Positions 21,426-32,299 of a stretch of DNA of 64,000 bases are shown piece by piece. The notes below the pieces were generated by a model, which worked only from the letters and a program-made list of their open reading frames with translations, did no database searches and was not told the DNA's origin. How positions within the stretch are numbered: position 1 is the stretch's first letter; every line of letters begins with the position of its first letter. Origin of the DNA: Dysidea avara (lineage: Eukaryota; Porifera; Demospongiae; Dictyoceratida; Dysideidae); contig NC_089280.1 in the NCBI RefSeq assembly GCF_963678975.1, forward strand, positions 17,334,780 through 17,398,779, read 5' to 3'. The position numbers and the translations under genes were made by a program.

Positions 21426-23179
21426 CTGTTGGAAAAGAGATATTATGCTTATATAGTAAATACACTGTGAGTGCAAATTTAGTGTTTTCAAAAATGACCT
21501 TAACTTGTAACCCATGAACATTAATGATAAGTAGATAAAACTTTGAAAACTTTCAAATTGTTAGCATTGATCATATTACAGTACACCACTGACTTAAGGT
21601 CCAGCCTACCAGCTAGACTGGGAATGATGTTGAATTTAATCACTGTTCCCAAACATGGTCAGATTAGAAACCTAGTGACCGGAAGCAGGTTCTTTAAGTT
21701 GGTAGCTATATATACAGACCATTGGTCAAAACTTTGCTGAATAATGCATAAATATATGAGTTTAAATGATAGTGAACTTGATCCATCAAAAAATGTTAAG
21801 ATGGAAGTGTAGAATTGATGAAACACAAGGAATCTTAGGTTAAGCACTGATGTTCATATTTTTTGTTGAATCCTTTCATCATGTACACAGTCTTATCAGC
21901 CTATGACTTTCCATTGCTTAATGCTCACACAGATCAATTTCATGTGGAAGTGTACACATAAGAACATCAGTAACTTCCATATATCTATTCTATGCACTAA
22001 ACAAAATTAAACATGTAAATTTTAAATGTACCATTTAAATTATTACGCTCTTTAGTGTGAGAATTGTGTACAGTTTGATGTAAGTACTTAGTTAACTTGT
22101 TAGCAAAGAAGTTATGTTTGTAACCTAATTCTCAGTGAAAACAAGCAGTCATATGGACTTTTCAAACTGTGTTGTTGTGTTTCAATTTTCACATGCAATA
22201 TTGCAATAATCGCATTAAATGACTCATGCAATAATTGCATGTCACAAATTCAATATCACCCAACCCTACTACTTTATTGAGGCTTGACTTGATTCAATTC
22301 AACTGTGATAAGCTGAAAATCTCCATTTACTACAAAATTCAAAAAGGAGCTCTCAGGATGTGTTCTTTACCATCCGTACTCATGGTTTATTCTCATGTAT
22401 AAGTTGTTCCTGCATTCAGTGACCACAGTTTACATATAAGACTTCAAAGTTACATACCACCTGATAGCCATTATCCATTTAATTTAAAATAACAAATTTT
22501 CATTTTGAGAAATTTGAAATGTTGTGGACATTTGTACAAAGCAGACAAATTGCCATAACTCTGCAACACAATTACACAATTTATTTCAGCCAACTTAACT
22601 TTTGACTATTGCATAATTTACTCTGATGGCATGAAAACCTTGTGTTACTTTTTAGTTGCAAAAAGTACAGGAGGTCCTTGATTATAATACCTGAATCTCA
22701 ATTAACTAAACCCTAAGTGGCTGTTCTATTAGAGTATTTTGTCAACAGGTGTATATAGGTTCACCGTACTTTGTTTTAAGCAAATTGTTAAAATCATACT
22801 TTACAATGTATGATCAGTTGTATTATCATTCTTGGCCACTCCAAACATCAACATTTTTGGCCACTAGGTACGTTTCTTTTATAGCCAAAAGCTGAGGGAA
22901 TATATCAGACCACAAACTAGCAGCCACAAGTGAAACTTATCTAATCTGGTCACTTTCAGTTTGCAAAAGAGATCACTTTGTATGCAAGTTTAACCATAGC
23001 TAATGTTGTGACATGTACCAGACAAAGTTATATAGGGACCCGTCAATTATGTCTTTTTTTATTTTGGAAGTGATTACTGAACCGAATGGTTTCTATTTTC
23101 ACGGATGACACAAAATAACCAACAGTCATCCATCTACATGAGTATCAAGTAACTAGTTGTATGTTAGGGTTGGTATATA

Positions 23180-23284
23180 CCCCTAGTATTCAACTTTAGG
23201 GCATGTGTTTAATAGTTGCCCTGAGTATTCAACTTTAGGGCACGCATTTAATAGTTGCCCCGAGTATTCAACTTCAGGGCACAT
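23180..23284. repeat. Tandem repeat, three units of about 38 bp
   Basis: Each unit reads CC(C/T).GAGTATTCAACTT.AGGGCA followed by TTTAATAGTTG. The last unit is partial. It lies in the D-E intron of copy 2. Confidence 0.8.
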
Positions 23285-23417
23285 GACAAGTAGCATTAGT
23301 GTTAGGGTAGGGTCGGGTTCAGCTTTGGTTTCTTCTTCACCTTTAGGTTACGTTCTTCTTACTATATACTGAGACTACTACTTGAGTAACATTTATAAGA
23401 TAGAAAAGTAGGGGAGG

Positions 23418-23520
23418 TGGGTAGCTAGCAGTGGTAGCACAGTGGTTACCCCACTTGCCCAATGCTCCATTAGTCCAGGGTTCGAGCCCCAGCTGAGTTT
23501 TGTCAGGTTTTTTTACTGTC
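23418..23520 (+). repeat. tRNA-derived SINE-like sequence
   Basis: TAGCACAGTGGTTACC resembles an A box and GGGTTCGAGCCCC a B box, about 35 bp apart. The flanks do not form a clean acceptor stem, so I call it SINE-like rather than a tRNA gene. Confidence 0.5.
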
Positions 23521-23714
23521 AGTTTAATAGCCAGTACAGCTTATTGAACCAACTTTCAGTTCAATATCCACTGCCTTTTATCTGCTCAAATTTTTACCTA
23601 TTATGCTCAATATTTATGCCTTGGTTCTCATGTTTTGCTAATAAATTTGCACTTTATGGGTAAATAATAACAAGTGACTGAAGCACAGCCTTGTTTGTCA
23701 AAATGTATGTCACA

Positions 23715-23805
23715 GAAAAGATCGATATACTCTAATAGAACAGTCAGCTACCTGATTTTTCTAAAGTTACTGACTGTTCTATTAGAGTATATCAATATTT
23801 TTCTG
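23715..23805. repeat. Hairpin of the TCTATTAGAGTAT motif
   Basis: GATCGATATACTCTAATAGA then ACAGTCA at the left mirrors TGACTGTTCTATTAGAGTAT then ATC at the right, separated by about 25 bp. It is the clearest inverted pair of this motif in the window and suggests that the solo copies are arms of a small foldback element. Confidence 0.75.
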
Positions 23806-24141
23806 TGATGTGTATTTTGAGAAGCAAGAATTTATAGTATTGCACAAGTGTTCTGCCTATTATACTAGCATTATGCTCAATGCTTTCAGGCACCTATTAT
23901 GTTCACAATTGTGCCAGCATAATCGGCGGGTCTCTAGAGTTATAGCCTATAGCCATAGCCATCATGTATGCTCATTCATGTGACCTTGATGTGGCAGGAA
24001 AGTTGAATGAAAAGAAGAAGGCATATTTGGAGGTTTTGGATTTGGGAGTTATTTCACTGTGATGTATTAGAAATATATCCTGTGTAATATTGAACTATCC
24101 AATAACATAAATGCTTATGTTATATCCTATATAGAATTTAC

Positions 24142-24329
24142 TTTCATTGTCTTGATTATCTTCAACCACCATTCGTTCACAATCTTCTATTTGGTTTTGT
24201 TCAACATGCTGTTCACTAATATGACTCTGTGGATCATCTAAAGAAGATTCGCATGTTGTACCCTGTCCACCACCTTCATTTTCATAATCACCATCACTGC
24301 TGCATTTCTCTGCACCTCCCGAAAACTTT
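24142..24329 (-). CDS. Copy 2, exon D: acidic exon
   Basis: The 188-nt exon runs from an ACTGCAG acceptor (phase 2) to a GTAAAT donor (phase 1). It encodes a Gly/Ser/Asp/Glu-rich segment (KFSGGAEKCSSDGDYENEGG) ending ERMVVEDNQDNE. Its end matches exon D of copies 1 and 4 (MVVEDNQ / MIVEDNQ). It is only 220 bp downstream of exon C. The Gly-rich run is specific to this copy. Confidence 0.75.
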
Positions 24330-24549
24330 CTGCAGTGAATAATAGCAAGAGTCTATTATGGACTCTTGAAAATAGTGTATACAAAACACAAAGCTGATAT
24401 ATGTATCAAAAGCTGATGGTTAACTTATTCAAACTTATATAGCATGTCTATACAAAACACGAGAACACTGTACGTTAACACATCATACTAACAAATTTCC
24501 AAGCTACATATGTCCTCAATACACAACTCTAATCAATTAAGTTGCTTAC

Positions 24550-24641
24550 AATAAGTTTTGAAGCTTTTCTGTAAGGCAATCTTTTTCTTTTTTCAATGTA
24601 GATAAGCAATTTTCATTTTCTTCAGCAATATGTTTCAATTT
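24550..24641 (-). CDS. Copy 2, exon C: leucine-zipper exon
   Basis: The 92-nt exon lies between a ACTTTAG acceptor (phase 0) and a GTAAGC donor (phase 2). It begins KLKHIAEENENCLSTLKK, the same zipper as copies 1 and 4, but is 6 nt (two residues) shorter at its end. Removal of two residues at the end of the zipper leaves the heptads before it intact. Confidence 0.8.
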
Positions 24642-25230
24642 CTAAAGTATTAAAAGTCAACAACAACTATATATCTTTCATCATAAGCACATACTGACCA
24701 TGCACACAAACAGAAAATTAATTTTCAATTCTGTTTTTAAAGGTTCTTTTTCAGACCTTGTGGCAAATCACACAAGTGGCCTTTGACTAATGTATGTTCT
24801 GCTTTGATACGTAGTAAAACACTGTACCATAATTTTTTTTCATTCAAAGCCTTTAGTTTCCTTCAATATTGTTAAATACTGCTATTTTTCATAAGAACAT
24901 CCCATCCCACAATCCCACAAAGCAATGCATTTGGCCACCATGACACTGCTGGGCCATCTTTGCACTAGTCAGTTGCTACATTTGATTTGGTACAGGCAAT
25001 TGCAAAATATACAATACTAGTACCCTGCAGGATGATTAATCAAACTCACAGGCGGGGGTGAGGGTACCATAAATCCCACCTGAATCTTGTCTATTATGTG
25101 ACATTTACTCTTCCAGTTCCAACTGAGTGGAGTTCTTGCTCAAGCAAACAACAGTGACCGAGCATCAAGCCTTGCAATTCCAGGCTCCTAATAACTCTGC
25201 CGTGCTGCCTCATAACACATGCACATACAT

Positions 25231-25292
25231 CACACACACATGTACACATGCACACACACATGCACGCACACATACACACACACACACACACA
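25231..25292. repeat. CA-rich microsatellite
   Basis: Interrupted CA repeats with ATG and GC interruptions. Confidence 0.9.
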
Positions 25293-25599
25293 AAGTTAAA
25301 AGCAAACTCTCCGGCAGCCATGCAAGCACAGCTATTGCTGCCCAGCAAACCAACACTGGATGCCTATGCACCACTCCTGGGTCAGGACTAGTAACCCTTA
25401 GGAGAACTGTTTAGCTCTTATGGAGAGGGGCCTTGGAACCTAAAGTTCCACAACAATCCCAACACCACTAAGTGAGATGAGGGCAGTTGGGCATTTGCTT
25501 CCCCAGTTAAAATCAGGCACCCATTTGGGTGGGCTGCTTTTCCAGTTGATACCAAGCCACCAGCTCCCCATTATGCATTATGCAGCTGGGTAGGCTAAA

Positions 25600-25702
25600 C
25601 AGCATGAGTAAAGTTTCTTGCTCAAGGAAGCAACAACAACATGGCATAACTGGGCATCGCTTTTGATTTCTAGGCCAATGCTCTAGCCATTTGGCTATGC
25701 TG
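25600..25702 (-). repeat. tRNA-derived SINE-like sequence next to a microsatellite
   Basis: On the minus strand, TAGCCAAATGGCTAGAGCATTGG resembles a tRNA A-box region. It ends against the TC/CA microsatellite. A related sequence (TCTTGCTCAAGCAA) is at 25130-25160. No full tRNA fold is visible. Confidence 0.4.
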
Positions 25703-25808
<106 letters not shown>

Positions 25809-26521
25809 AACATGCACATGAGCATCTCTGATATATAGAATTTCTAACCTCATAAAATGCAGCTATCTGTACAGGAAGGAAACTTAGCTGTTGACTACAT
25901 TTGAAGGCAATAAATTGTTGTAACATTAGTCTTAATCACTAGTAGGTTCTTAAAAGCATCCTGAATATTCAAAACCAGCATTTCTTGATAGGGCAAATGA
26001 TAGCAAGACATGCAGTGTGATTGTATTAAGGAGTGATACAACAAGGCAAAGCCAAGGTGTGATTGTTGCATCATTCATATCTATTGAAGAATCATAACAA
26101 TGTGCATGCTTAGACAATCGGCTCATGTGATCGTTATCTTTCAAAAACATAGCATGCAGATACAGCAGTGTGGCAGCAGATTTATGTCAGTGGAAATCAG
26201 TAGTGTAGAAGGTGATTTATTTTGCGCACAAAAAGGTTCCCATGCACAAATTTGGTCACATATTATCACCATATAGAAGAGTTGTTAAGCCATGTAACAA
26301 CTTACCCAAAGAATTAATTAATGCAACGGGTCAACTTGATGATTTTAAGAGTATTGTGAGGTAAACAATTTGTTCTTATGTAGTTAATTTTCTTACACCT
26401 ATTCATCAGGTCATATGGCCTTATAATTTACCTGTATAATATTGGAATAATGTCTAGAATGCTACACTACATATGGAGGTCACGTCTTTACTTGGAAACT
26501 CATTTGTATAGTGCATACTAG

Positions 26522-26530
26522 CAAGAGTTC

Positions 26531-26568
<38 letters not shown>

Positions 26569-26575
26569 GAACTCT

Positions 26576-26610
<35 letters not shown>

Positions 26611-26619
26611 GAACTCTTG
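26522..26619. mobile_element. CAAGAGT-ended MITE with 7-bp target duplication and TA core
   Basis: Starts CAAGAGTTCATAATATATA and ends TATTATGAACTCTTG. ATACTAG is present at 26515-26521 and 26620-26626. A third copy of the end sequence (TATTATGAACTCTTG) occurs internally at about 26564-26578, with TA repeats between. Same ends as 34241-34494 and 47391-47698. Confidence 0.75.
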
Positions 26620-26982
26620 ATACTAGTATGGCTTAACACACAGAAAAAGTTGTACCATTCCAGTCAAAAGTTACAATGTACATCATTCTGGTCACCATAT
26701 AGCTACGTAAACCAATACAATTGATGTGAAATAGTACCAGATGGTTTAAGCACTACATACACTGGAAGCCTTGAATATTTCTATCCGCTACTCAATAGTT
26801 AACTGTGTAGTCAACAAAATTTCTACCACAATTCAGTGTTCATTGACACATCATAATTATACTTAATGTTCCACAAAGTTACAGAGGAATGATTGTGGGC
26901 TACCACATTAGAATTAGTGTGGTCAATAACATGCAGCCACTAACATTGTGTCACCCACTTCTACTCTATGTTGTGGTCTAAC

Positions 26983-27094
26983 CTTTATCTCCTCTGTTGC
27001 AGTACACAGGATAGTTCTTAGAACTGGCTTTTTGTGTGTGTAGGGTTGGAGCTCCTGGTGAAGTGTCAGCTGTGCTTGTTTTAAACTGCTTCGT
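26983..27094 (-). CDS. Copy 2, exon B: helix-loop-helix exon
   Basis: The 112-nt exon begins after a TGCTGTTAG acceptor (phase 2) and ends in phase 0 at a GTTAGA donor. It encodes helix 1 (SSLKQAQLTLHQEL), a short loop (QPYTHKKP) and helix 2 (VLRTILCTATEEIK), matching the bHLH pattern K/R-x-IL-x-x-A-x-x-x-I. It is separated from exon A by a 49-bp intron. Same length and phases as 49262-49373. Confidence 0.85.
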
Positions 27095-27143
27095 CTAACA
27101 GCACAACAATTTAGCATACAGTTTTGACACAAGTTATATCTAC

Positions 27144-27346
27144 CTTATCTTTTCATTGGCAGTACGCCTCATCCTTCTAGATTTAGTACCTCGATACTTA
27201 CATCTAGACTGGTGATAACAGACACCATTATCATCATTGGGATTTTCATCAATTTTAGCGAATGGGTTTTCTTCACTCTGAATATCTACAACGTAAGCAT
27301 CACAGTCCAATGATTCTACAGTAGTGGGAGCTGTGGCCTTTTCCAT
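27144..27346 (-). CDS. Copy 2 of a Mad/Mxd-like bHLHZip gene: first coding exon (A)
   Basis: The exons 27346-27144, 27094-26983, 24641-24550, 24329-24142 and 21425-21031 join in frame to give a 329-residue protein. Exon A encodes residues 1-68: an acidic linker (VESLDCDAYVVDIQSEENPF, then Asp/Asn-rich) and a basic region ending RRTANEKIR. In copy 4 the corresponding basic residues are VHNAKEKKR, with the His, Glu and Arg that contact E-boxes (CACGTG) in this class. Copy 2 keeps Glu and the Arg pair but has Arg in place of His and Thr in place of Asn. The exon starts at an acceptor at 27380, but all three reading frames entering there meet a stop before the coding frame, so translation should start at the ATG at 27344-27346 and the product should lack a SID helix. 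The protein would be nuclear and dimerise through HLH-zipper. Confidence 0.75.
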
Positions 27347-28800
27347 ATTATAAATACTTCAGTTTCATTAGTATTATTGCCTGTTAAAAATACAACAGTT
27401 ACATGTATGTATCCCCATATATGCTCTCTAATACACATACAGTTTGAAGCCAGTACAACACTAAACAATTATGCTTTGGTAGCCCAGTTATCTAGATGTT
27501 TATCTATATAGCTAACTGGAGAAGATCATCATGGAGAAGTGCACAGTACTAGACAATACCTGGAAACCATTGACATTGCCTCCAGTGTGAACTAGTTAAT
27601 TTCACCAATCACCGATCTGAGACCACAACGCAACTTGCCATTGACCAGTGATTAGTAAGTAGTTATCATGTTTAAAGTAATTTATAATAGCAGTGACGTT
27701 TCAACCAGATGGCATGGAGGAGTTTCAGTTTCGGCAGCAGTGACAAAATAAAAATAAACTGGACAAGATTTATTGACCACAATAACTAAATACAATCGCA
27801 ATAATTTATTTATTTAAGCTAAAACATAAAAAATTTTATGCCAAACTGACCATGCTATTTTTATGCATGACATGTGTCAAATTTTTAATAGTGTTTATAA
27901 AGAAAGGTTAAAATGCTGTAAATATGCATTCATGGATGTATAAGCATATACTCAATCTCCCACATGTACCTACATAGTTTGGATATAAGAAGTTGTCACA
28001 GTCCAGCATTATTACACTTATCAACTACAAACCATTTCTGTGTCCCATATCTTCAGATCAGCAGCAGCAATGGAAAGATTAAATAATATATTCAGCTATG
28101 TAGATGGCCAAACTTGGTAATTTTAAGTTTCAGTATATAATTTCCACAGGAACTCAACAATACTACACTAATAGTGTATACTAACAGGCCAATGTATCTA
28201 GATGTCTATCAGTTCAATTTGTAATAAAATGGCACTGAGAACTGCAGTCACCATTCTCCAACCCAAGATATGTACAGCAATATCACATACACTGCTACTG
28301 ATGTACAAAAGCCAGCTTACTCAGGTGAAAGCTCACGTTTACTACAAGAGTTATAGGATTACTACACAGTAACAAGAGTTATAAGATCACAGATTTTTGT
28401 CATGCATGATAAACTTCAAGTTATTCCAAAGAAAACAAATACCTCCACAACCAATAGTCTTTGTGAGACCAATGATTACCCCCAGGCTCCACTGCAGACT
28501 TGCATATACACCACCAAAAGCAAAGCCTTCAGCTACCATACTAGCATGGTCACACCTACCCAGTGAACCAGCACTGGGGCACCTGTGCATTACTCAGGTG
28601 TTATGAGTCAGTGCAGGTAAATCCTCCTGGGGGCAGCCTGCAGGACTACAGTAACCCACAGGAGTCTGTACCATGTGCCACAAGTGTGTGGGCACTCGAA
28701 GTCCCACCTGTACCTTCACCCATTTTGTGAGACATGGCATTTGCTTCCATGGTTAACACCAAATACACACACACACACACACACGCACACACGCGCACAC

Positions 28801-29130
28801 TAAGGTTAAAAAGAATAGGACAAATATTCATTATCCGTTTGTTTTCGTATTCGTTAAGAAATATTCATTATTCGTTTAATCTTGAAAGTTTCTAAAAACT
28901 GAAAGCTGTTGTTTTTAAACTGTAATTGTTAAAGTGTAATTCATCATCTTTTAAAGACAAACACATACATGTAAAGGACTTTTCATAATAAGTTATAGTA
29001 GTAATCAAAGTGATTTTGTTCCTTTAGAGCACCTAGTTATACAGAAAATGTTTAAAGAATAATTTGTTAATTCGTTCATTAATTTGAAGAATATTCGGAT
29101 TCTTAAAATTTGATATTCATTTCACCCCTA
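28801..29130. mobile_element. hAT-like MITE inside CA repeats
   Basis: The left end TAAGGTTAAAAAGAATAGGA and the right end (reverse complement) TAGGGGTGAAATGAATAT are imperfect inverted repeats, followed inward by AATATTC/GAATAT words. CA repeats flank both ends, so the target duplication cannot be measured. TAGGGGTG-like ends with AT-rich arms are common in hAT MITEs. Confidence 0.5.
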
Positions 29131-29193
29131 ACACACACAAATGCACACGTACACAGGCACGCACACGCACACGCACACGCACACGCAAACACA
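29131..29193. repeat. CA/GCACAC microsatellite
   Basis: CA repeats merging into a (GCACAC)n run. Confidence 0.9.
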
Positions 29194-30796
29194 CATCAAA
29201 TCTTATCTTCCCTCACCCACAATGTGAAAGAGGATAGCTACATAGCTACAGTGTTTAGCTAGCTACTAGGTGTGAAAGTTGTCATGTATATTAACAAACA
29301 TGTGTTTGCCTGAACTACATGGACAGTGGCTCAGTTATAACAAAGCAGTCATCTCCTGAAACTAATTTGGCCAGACATAACATATAATACACAGGAAAAG
29401 GCACAATGAAAATTTTTATACATAAAAATTCTACAATAGGTTTTTTGGCTCTGTAGAATTATTGCTGAATTGAACAGAATTTGGCTGTAGGATTATGCTA
29501 GATTATTGCTGTTATAGTTTGTTCAATTTGGCATTAATTTACAGAGCAACTAAACATATTGTAGAATTTCGTGTATTATTCTATACCTGCATGTGATAGG
29601 TTCAATACGCAGATACATCAGTATACCGCTAGCCATCACGTGTATATAGCTACGACTGTGATAAGTGCATATAGGATCATGCAATGCGGGAAGTAGCTAC
29701 GGATGGCTACGTACATACTAGTTCATTTCCACGACGATTTCACATACATGTACGGATGTATATGAATAATATATAATGCTAGCTAGACTGTACATGCAGT
29801 TTACCTTATAGCTAATGAAGTAATATAGCTAGCTTATCAGGTCCATCCTTTTCAGAGTTAACGGTCAACTTGCTCCAAAGGTTTGCAGTTTCAACAATAT
29901 TAGTAGAGGTATAGCTAAAACTAGGCTCTACTGTCCACCTTTTCAGCTCCTAAACGTGTGTCTGACCTGATAGAGATAATTTATGGAAGCACCCCACGTG
30001 GCTAACTATCACTGCTTTCTTTAGGCATATACTCCCGTGCGGTCGGTAGCACAATTTAAAAAAAAAAGTTATCAGCTAATTAGCTACGTCCCAGCTACGT
30101 CACGTTACCCACTAATAATAGCATCCGTCTTTTTTTTTTTTTCCTTTCTTTTTTTTGTATGTGTATATAGTCTAGTTAGCTACCTATGGGATGCAACGAT
30201 TGATTTGTTCAGATCGGAGAATCAGGAGATAGCTACGCTTTGTTGGACTTGATCCTTAAATTCCGCCATTGTTTAGCTAGACTCTACTCTCTTTGCGGTC
30301 AGTGGTGTATAGCTACGTGGGACTGTCAGTTGCATTCAGTGACTGGCTCTGCTACGTACATAACAAGTGAGTATGAATGTACTTATGTTAAATGCATAGA
30401 GCTACGTAACTACATGTAGCTACAGTATGTGTATATATATTTGTGTCCCGCGGAATGTATTTATTTTGTATCCATGTGTTAAGTTTTGTATGTTAGCTAG
30501 CTATGTGTATTTGTGTGTATTGTATGTTGCTCTGGCAAGGTAGAACGGTAGCTAGTTTCCGATTGTCAGAGGGTAATTGCATTTTATAGCAAATGAATTT
30601 CTGATGTCAACTGCATCAGTATACATATAGCTATGATAACTAGCACGGATGTTAATGTATGCACACACTTCCTGTGAATTTTCCATAGAGGCCAAAAGTA
30701 AAAGGTCTTGTCTAGCATACATCACTTATATGTAGCTGTGGACATACAATATGTGTTGTACCTGTCTGTGTGCTAAGCACAGGTCTAATATAGAGT

Positions 30797-32294
30797 ATAT
30801 TGGACGGGCTCCAAAATCAGACACGATTACTCGAGCTACAACAGGAATTTTGAAAAATTAACTTATATTATGTCTTTAGATAGGGTACTTTGCACACCAA
30901 GTATCAGCTTTCTCGGCTTCTTTGTCTGGTGGCAGCAACCCTGCACAGTCATTTCTGATTAATATGTATAATTGGAAAAAATCGATTCACGGACACCCAC
31001 CATCACAAATCACACTTAAATCCAATCAACAGTTTTATATCTTCACATTGTAGAACAACTCAAAATATTCCCATTTAATAAAATTCTTTTAATCATAAAT
31101 TACAAATCAAATAATGAGACATCACTGGAGTAATAATTGCACTATGAATTTAAGTGTATGAAGTATACTTTATTTATTTGTTTATTTTTATTGGTTTAAC
31201 CACAAGGTAAGGTGGGTGCAGGAGGCAACAAAGCCTATAAGGGTGCCACCTACAAAAACAACAATGCAAAAATAAGGAAACACAATAGCTAAACAATACA
31301 AAAACAAATTGAATACATAAGTTAGTAATCTACTCTACATACAAAGAATAGTTAGTAGAACAAAGAAAATTATACAAAGCCATTTAAAAGTGGCACGGTG
31401 GGAGATGGACAAAATGTTGGAGTTCCACATAAAGATACAATTTACAAAAAAAGGAATACCTATATTAGTTTATGGAAGATTGCTTACACAAGAGAGATAG
31501 AGAGTGTGATCTTGTTGGAGCAGTGGAGAAGGTAAAGTGATCACTAAAAGGTATGGAGATATGTTGATGGAACATATCATATACTGTCGTCAGTGTCAAG
31601 TATTTTCGTTGGGTAGATAGCAATGGCCAGGACAGCTCTCCACAACATTCTTCAGAGGATTTAGACCATTGGTAAGTACGTGAGCAAAATCTGCTTCCAC
31701 AAACCCAGCGGGCACCACGATTTTGTATTTTCTCCAGTGAAGAAATGTTTTTCTGAGTATGGGAATTCCATACAACACTTGCATAATCCAGTATAGTAAT
31801 CCAGTATAGTAATCCAGTATAGTAATCTAGTATACGGTGTTTGTAAAAGTATACAGTACACATTTCCCATAAACATATCTCAAACTACGTATACTTAATC
31901 AAGTTTCCATATACTTAAATTTATGGTGCGATTATTACTCCAGTGTACATCTCATTTTATTTGATTTGTAATTCATGATTAAAAGGATTTGATTAAATAA
32001 ACTAGGGATATTTAGAAAGTAGATGAGTTACTCTACAACTTAAAGAGATATAAAACTGCTGATTGGATGTAAGTGTGATTTGTAGACGATGGGTATCCAT
32101 GAATCGACTTTTTTCTCTGATTATACGTATTAATCGGAAATGATTTTGTAGGGCTGCTACCACCAGACAAAAAAGCCAAGAGAAATTGGTGTCCAAAGTC
32201 CCACAGCCTTGAACTATCTAAAGACATATAAGTTGTTCGAAAATTCCTGTTGTAGTTCAAGTAATCGCATCCAACTTTGGAGCCCGTCCAATAT
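30797..32294. mobile_element. Long-arm foldback element split by a LINE fragment
   Basis: 30797-31165 and 31900-32294 are imperfect reverse complements over about 370 bp. They share ATATTGGACGGGCTCCAAA at the outer ends, then TCTTTAGATAG, TTTGTCTGGTGG, AAATCACACTTA and GTTTTATATCT blocks. They form a foldback transposon of unknown superfamily. Short minus-strand ORFs in the right arm are not genes. A LINE 3' fragment occupies the centre, apparently flanked by GTATAC. Confidence 0.8.
31168..31865 (-). pseudogene. LINE 3' fragment (RT C-terminal region)
   Basis: On the minus strand the 31863-31465 frame encodes LDYASVVWNSHTQKNISSLE and later AARW-like RGARWVCGSRF, matching the conserved region after the RT palm in CR1/jockey-type LINEs (Leu-x-Tyr-Ala-Ser-x-Val-Trp). 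The element is 5'-truncated, with a 3' end made of TTTA-type repeats near 31168-31190. Several copies of ATAGTAATCCAGT lie near its truncated end. It parallels 47970-48600. Confidence 0.75.
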
Positions 32295-32299
32295 TAGGT

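Larger units (their letters stand above)
27400..30790. other. Upstream region of copy 2; no SID exon found
   Basis: I looked on the minus strand for a counterpart of copy 4's exon 1 and found none. The region holds CA microsatellites (28764-28800, 29131-29193), a hAT-like MITE (28801-29130) and a stretch near 29600-30370 rich in TAGCTA and CTACGTA words that could hold promoters, but I cannot define one. Confidence 0.4.

Noticed and set aside
23418..23520. Genuine tRNA genes at 23.4, 38.9 and 44.1 kb
   Set aside because: A- and B-box-like sequences are present but acceptor stems and anticodon arms do not pair cleanly; they fit tRNA-derived SINEs better.
29600..30370. Bidirectional promoter or first exon upstream of copy 2
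   Set aside because: Word composition and a GTGAGT near 30366 are suggestive, but nothing ties this to copy 2 or any other exon.
32002..32260. Overlapping minus-strand ORFs in the right arm of the foldback
   Set aside because: The left arm carries the same sequence with different indels and no equivalent open frame, so coding is not conserved.
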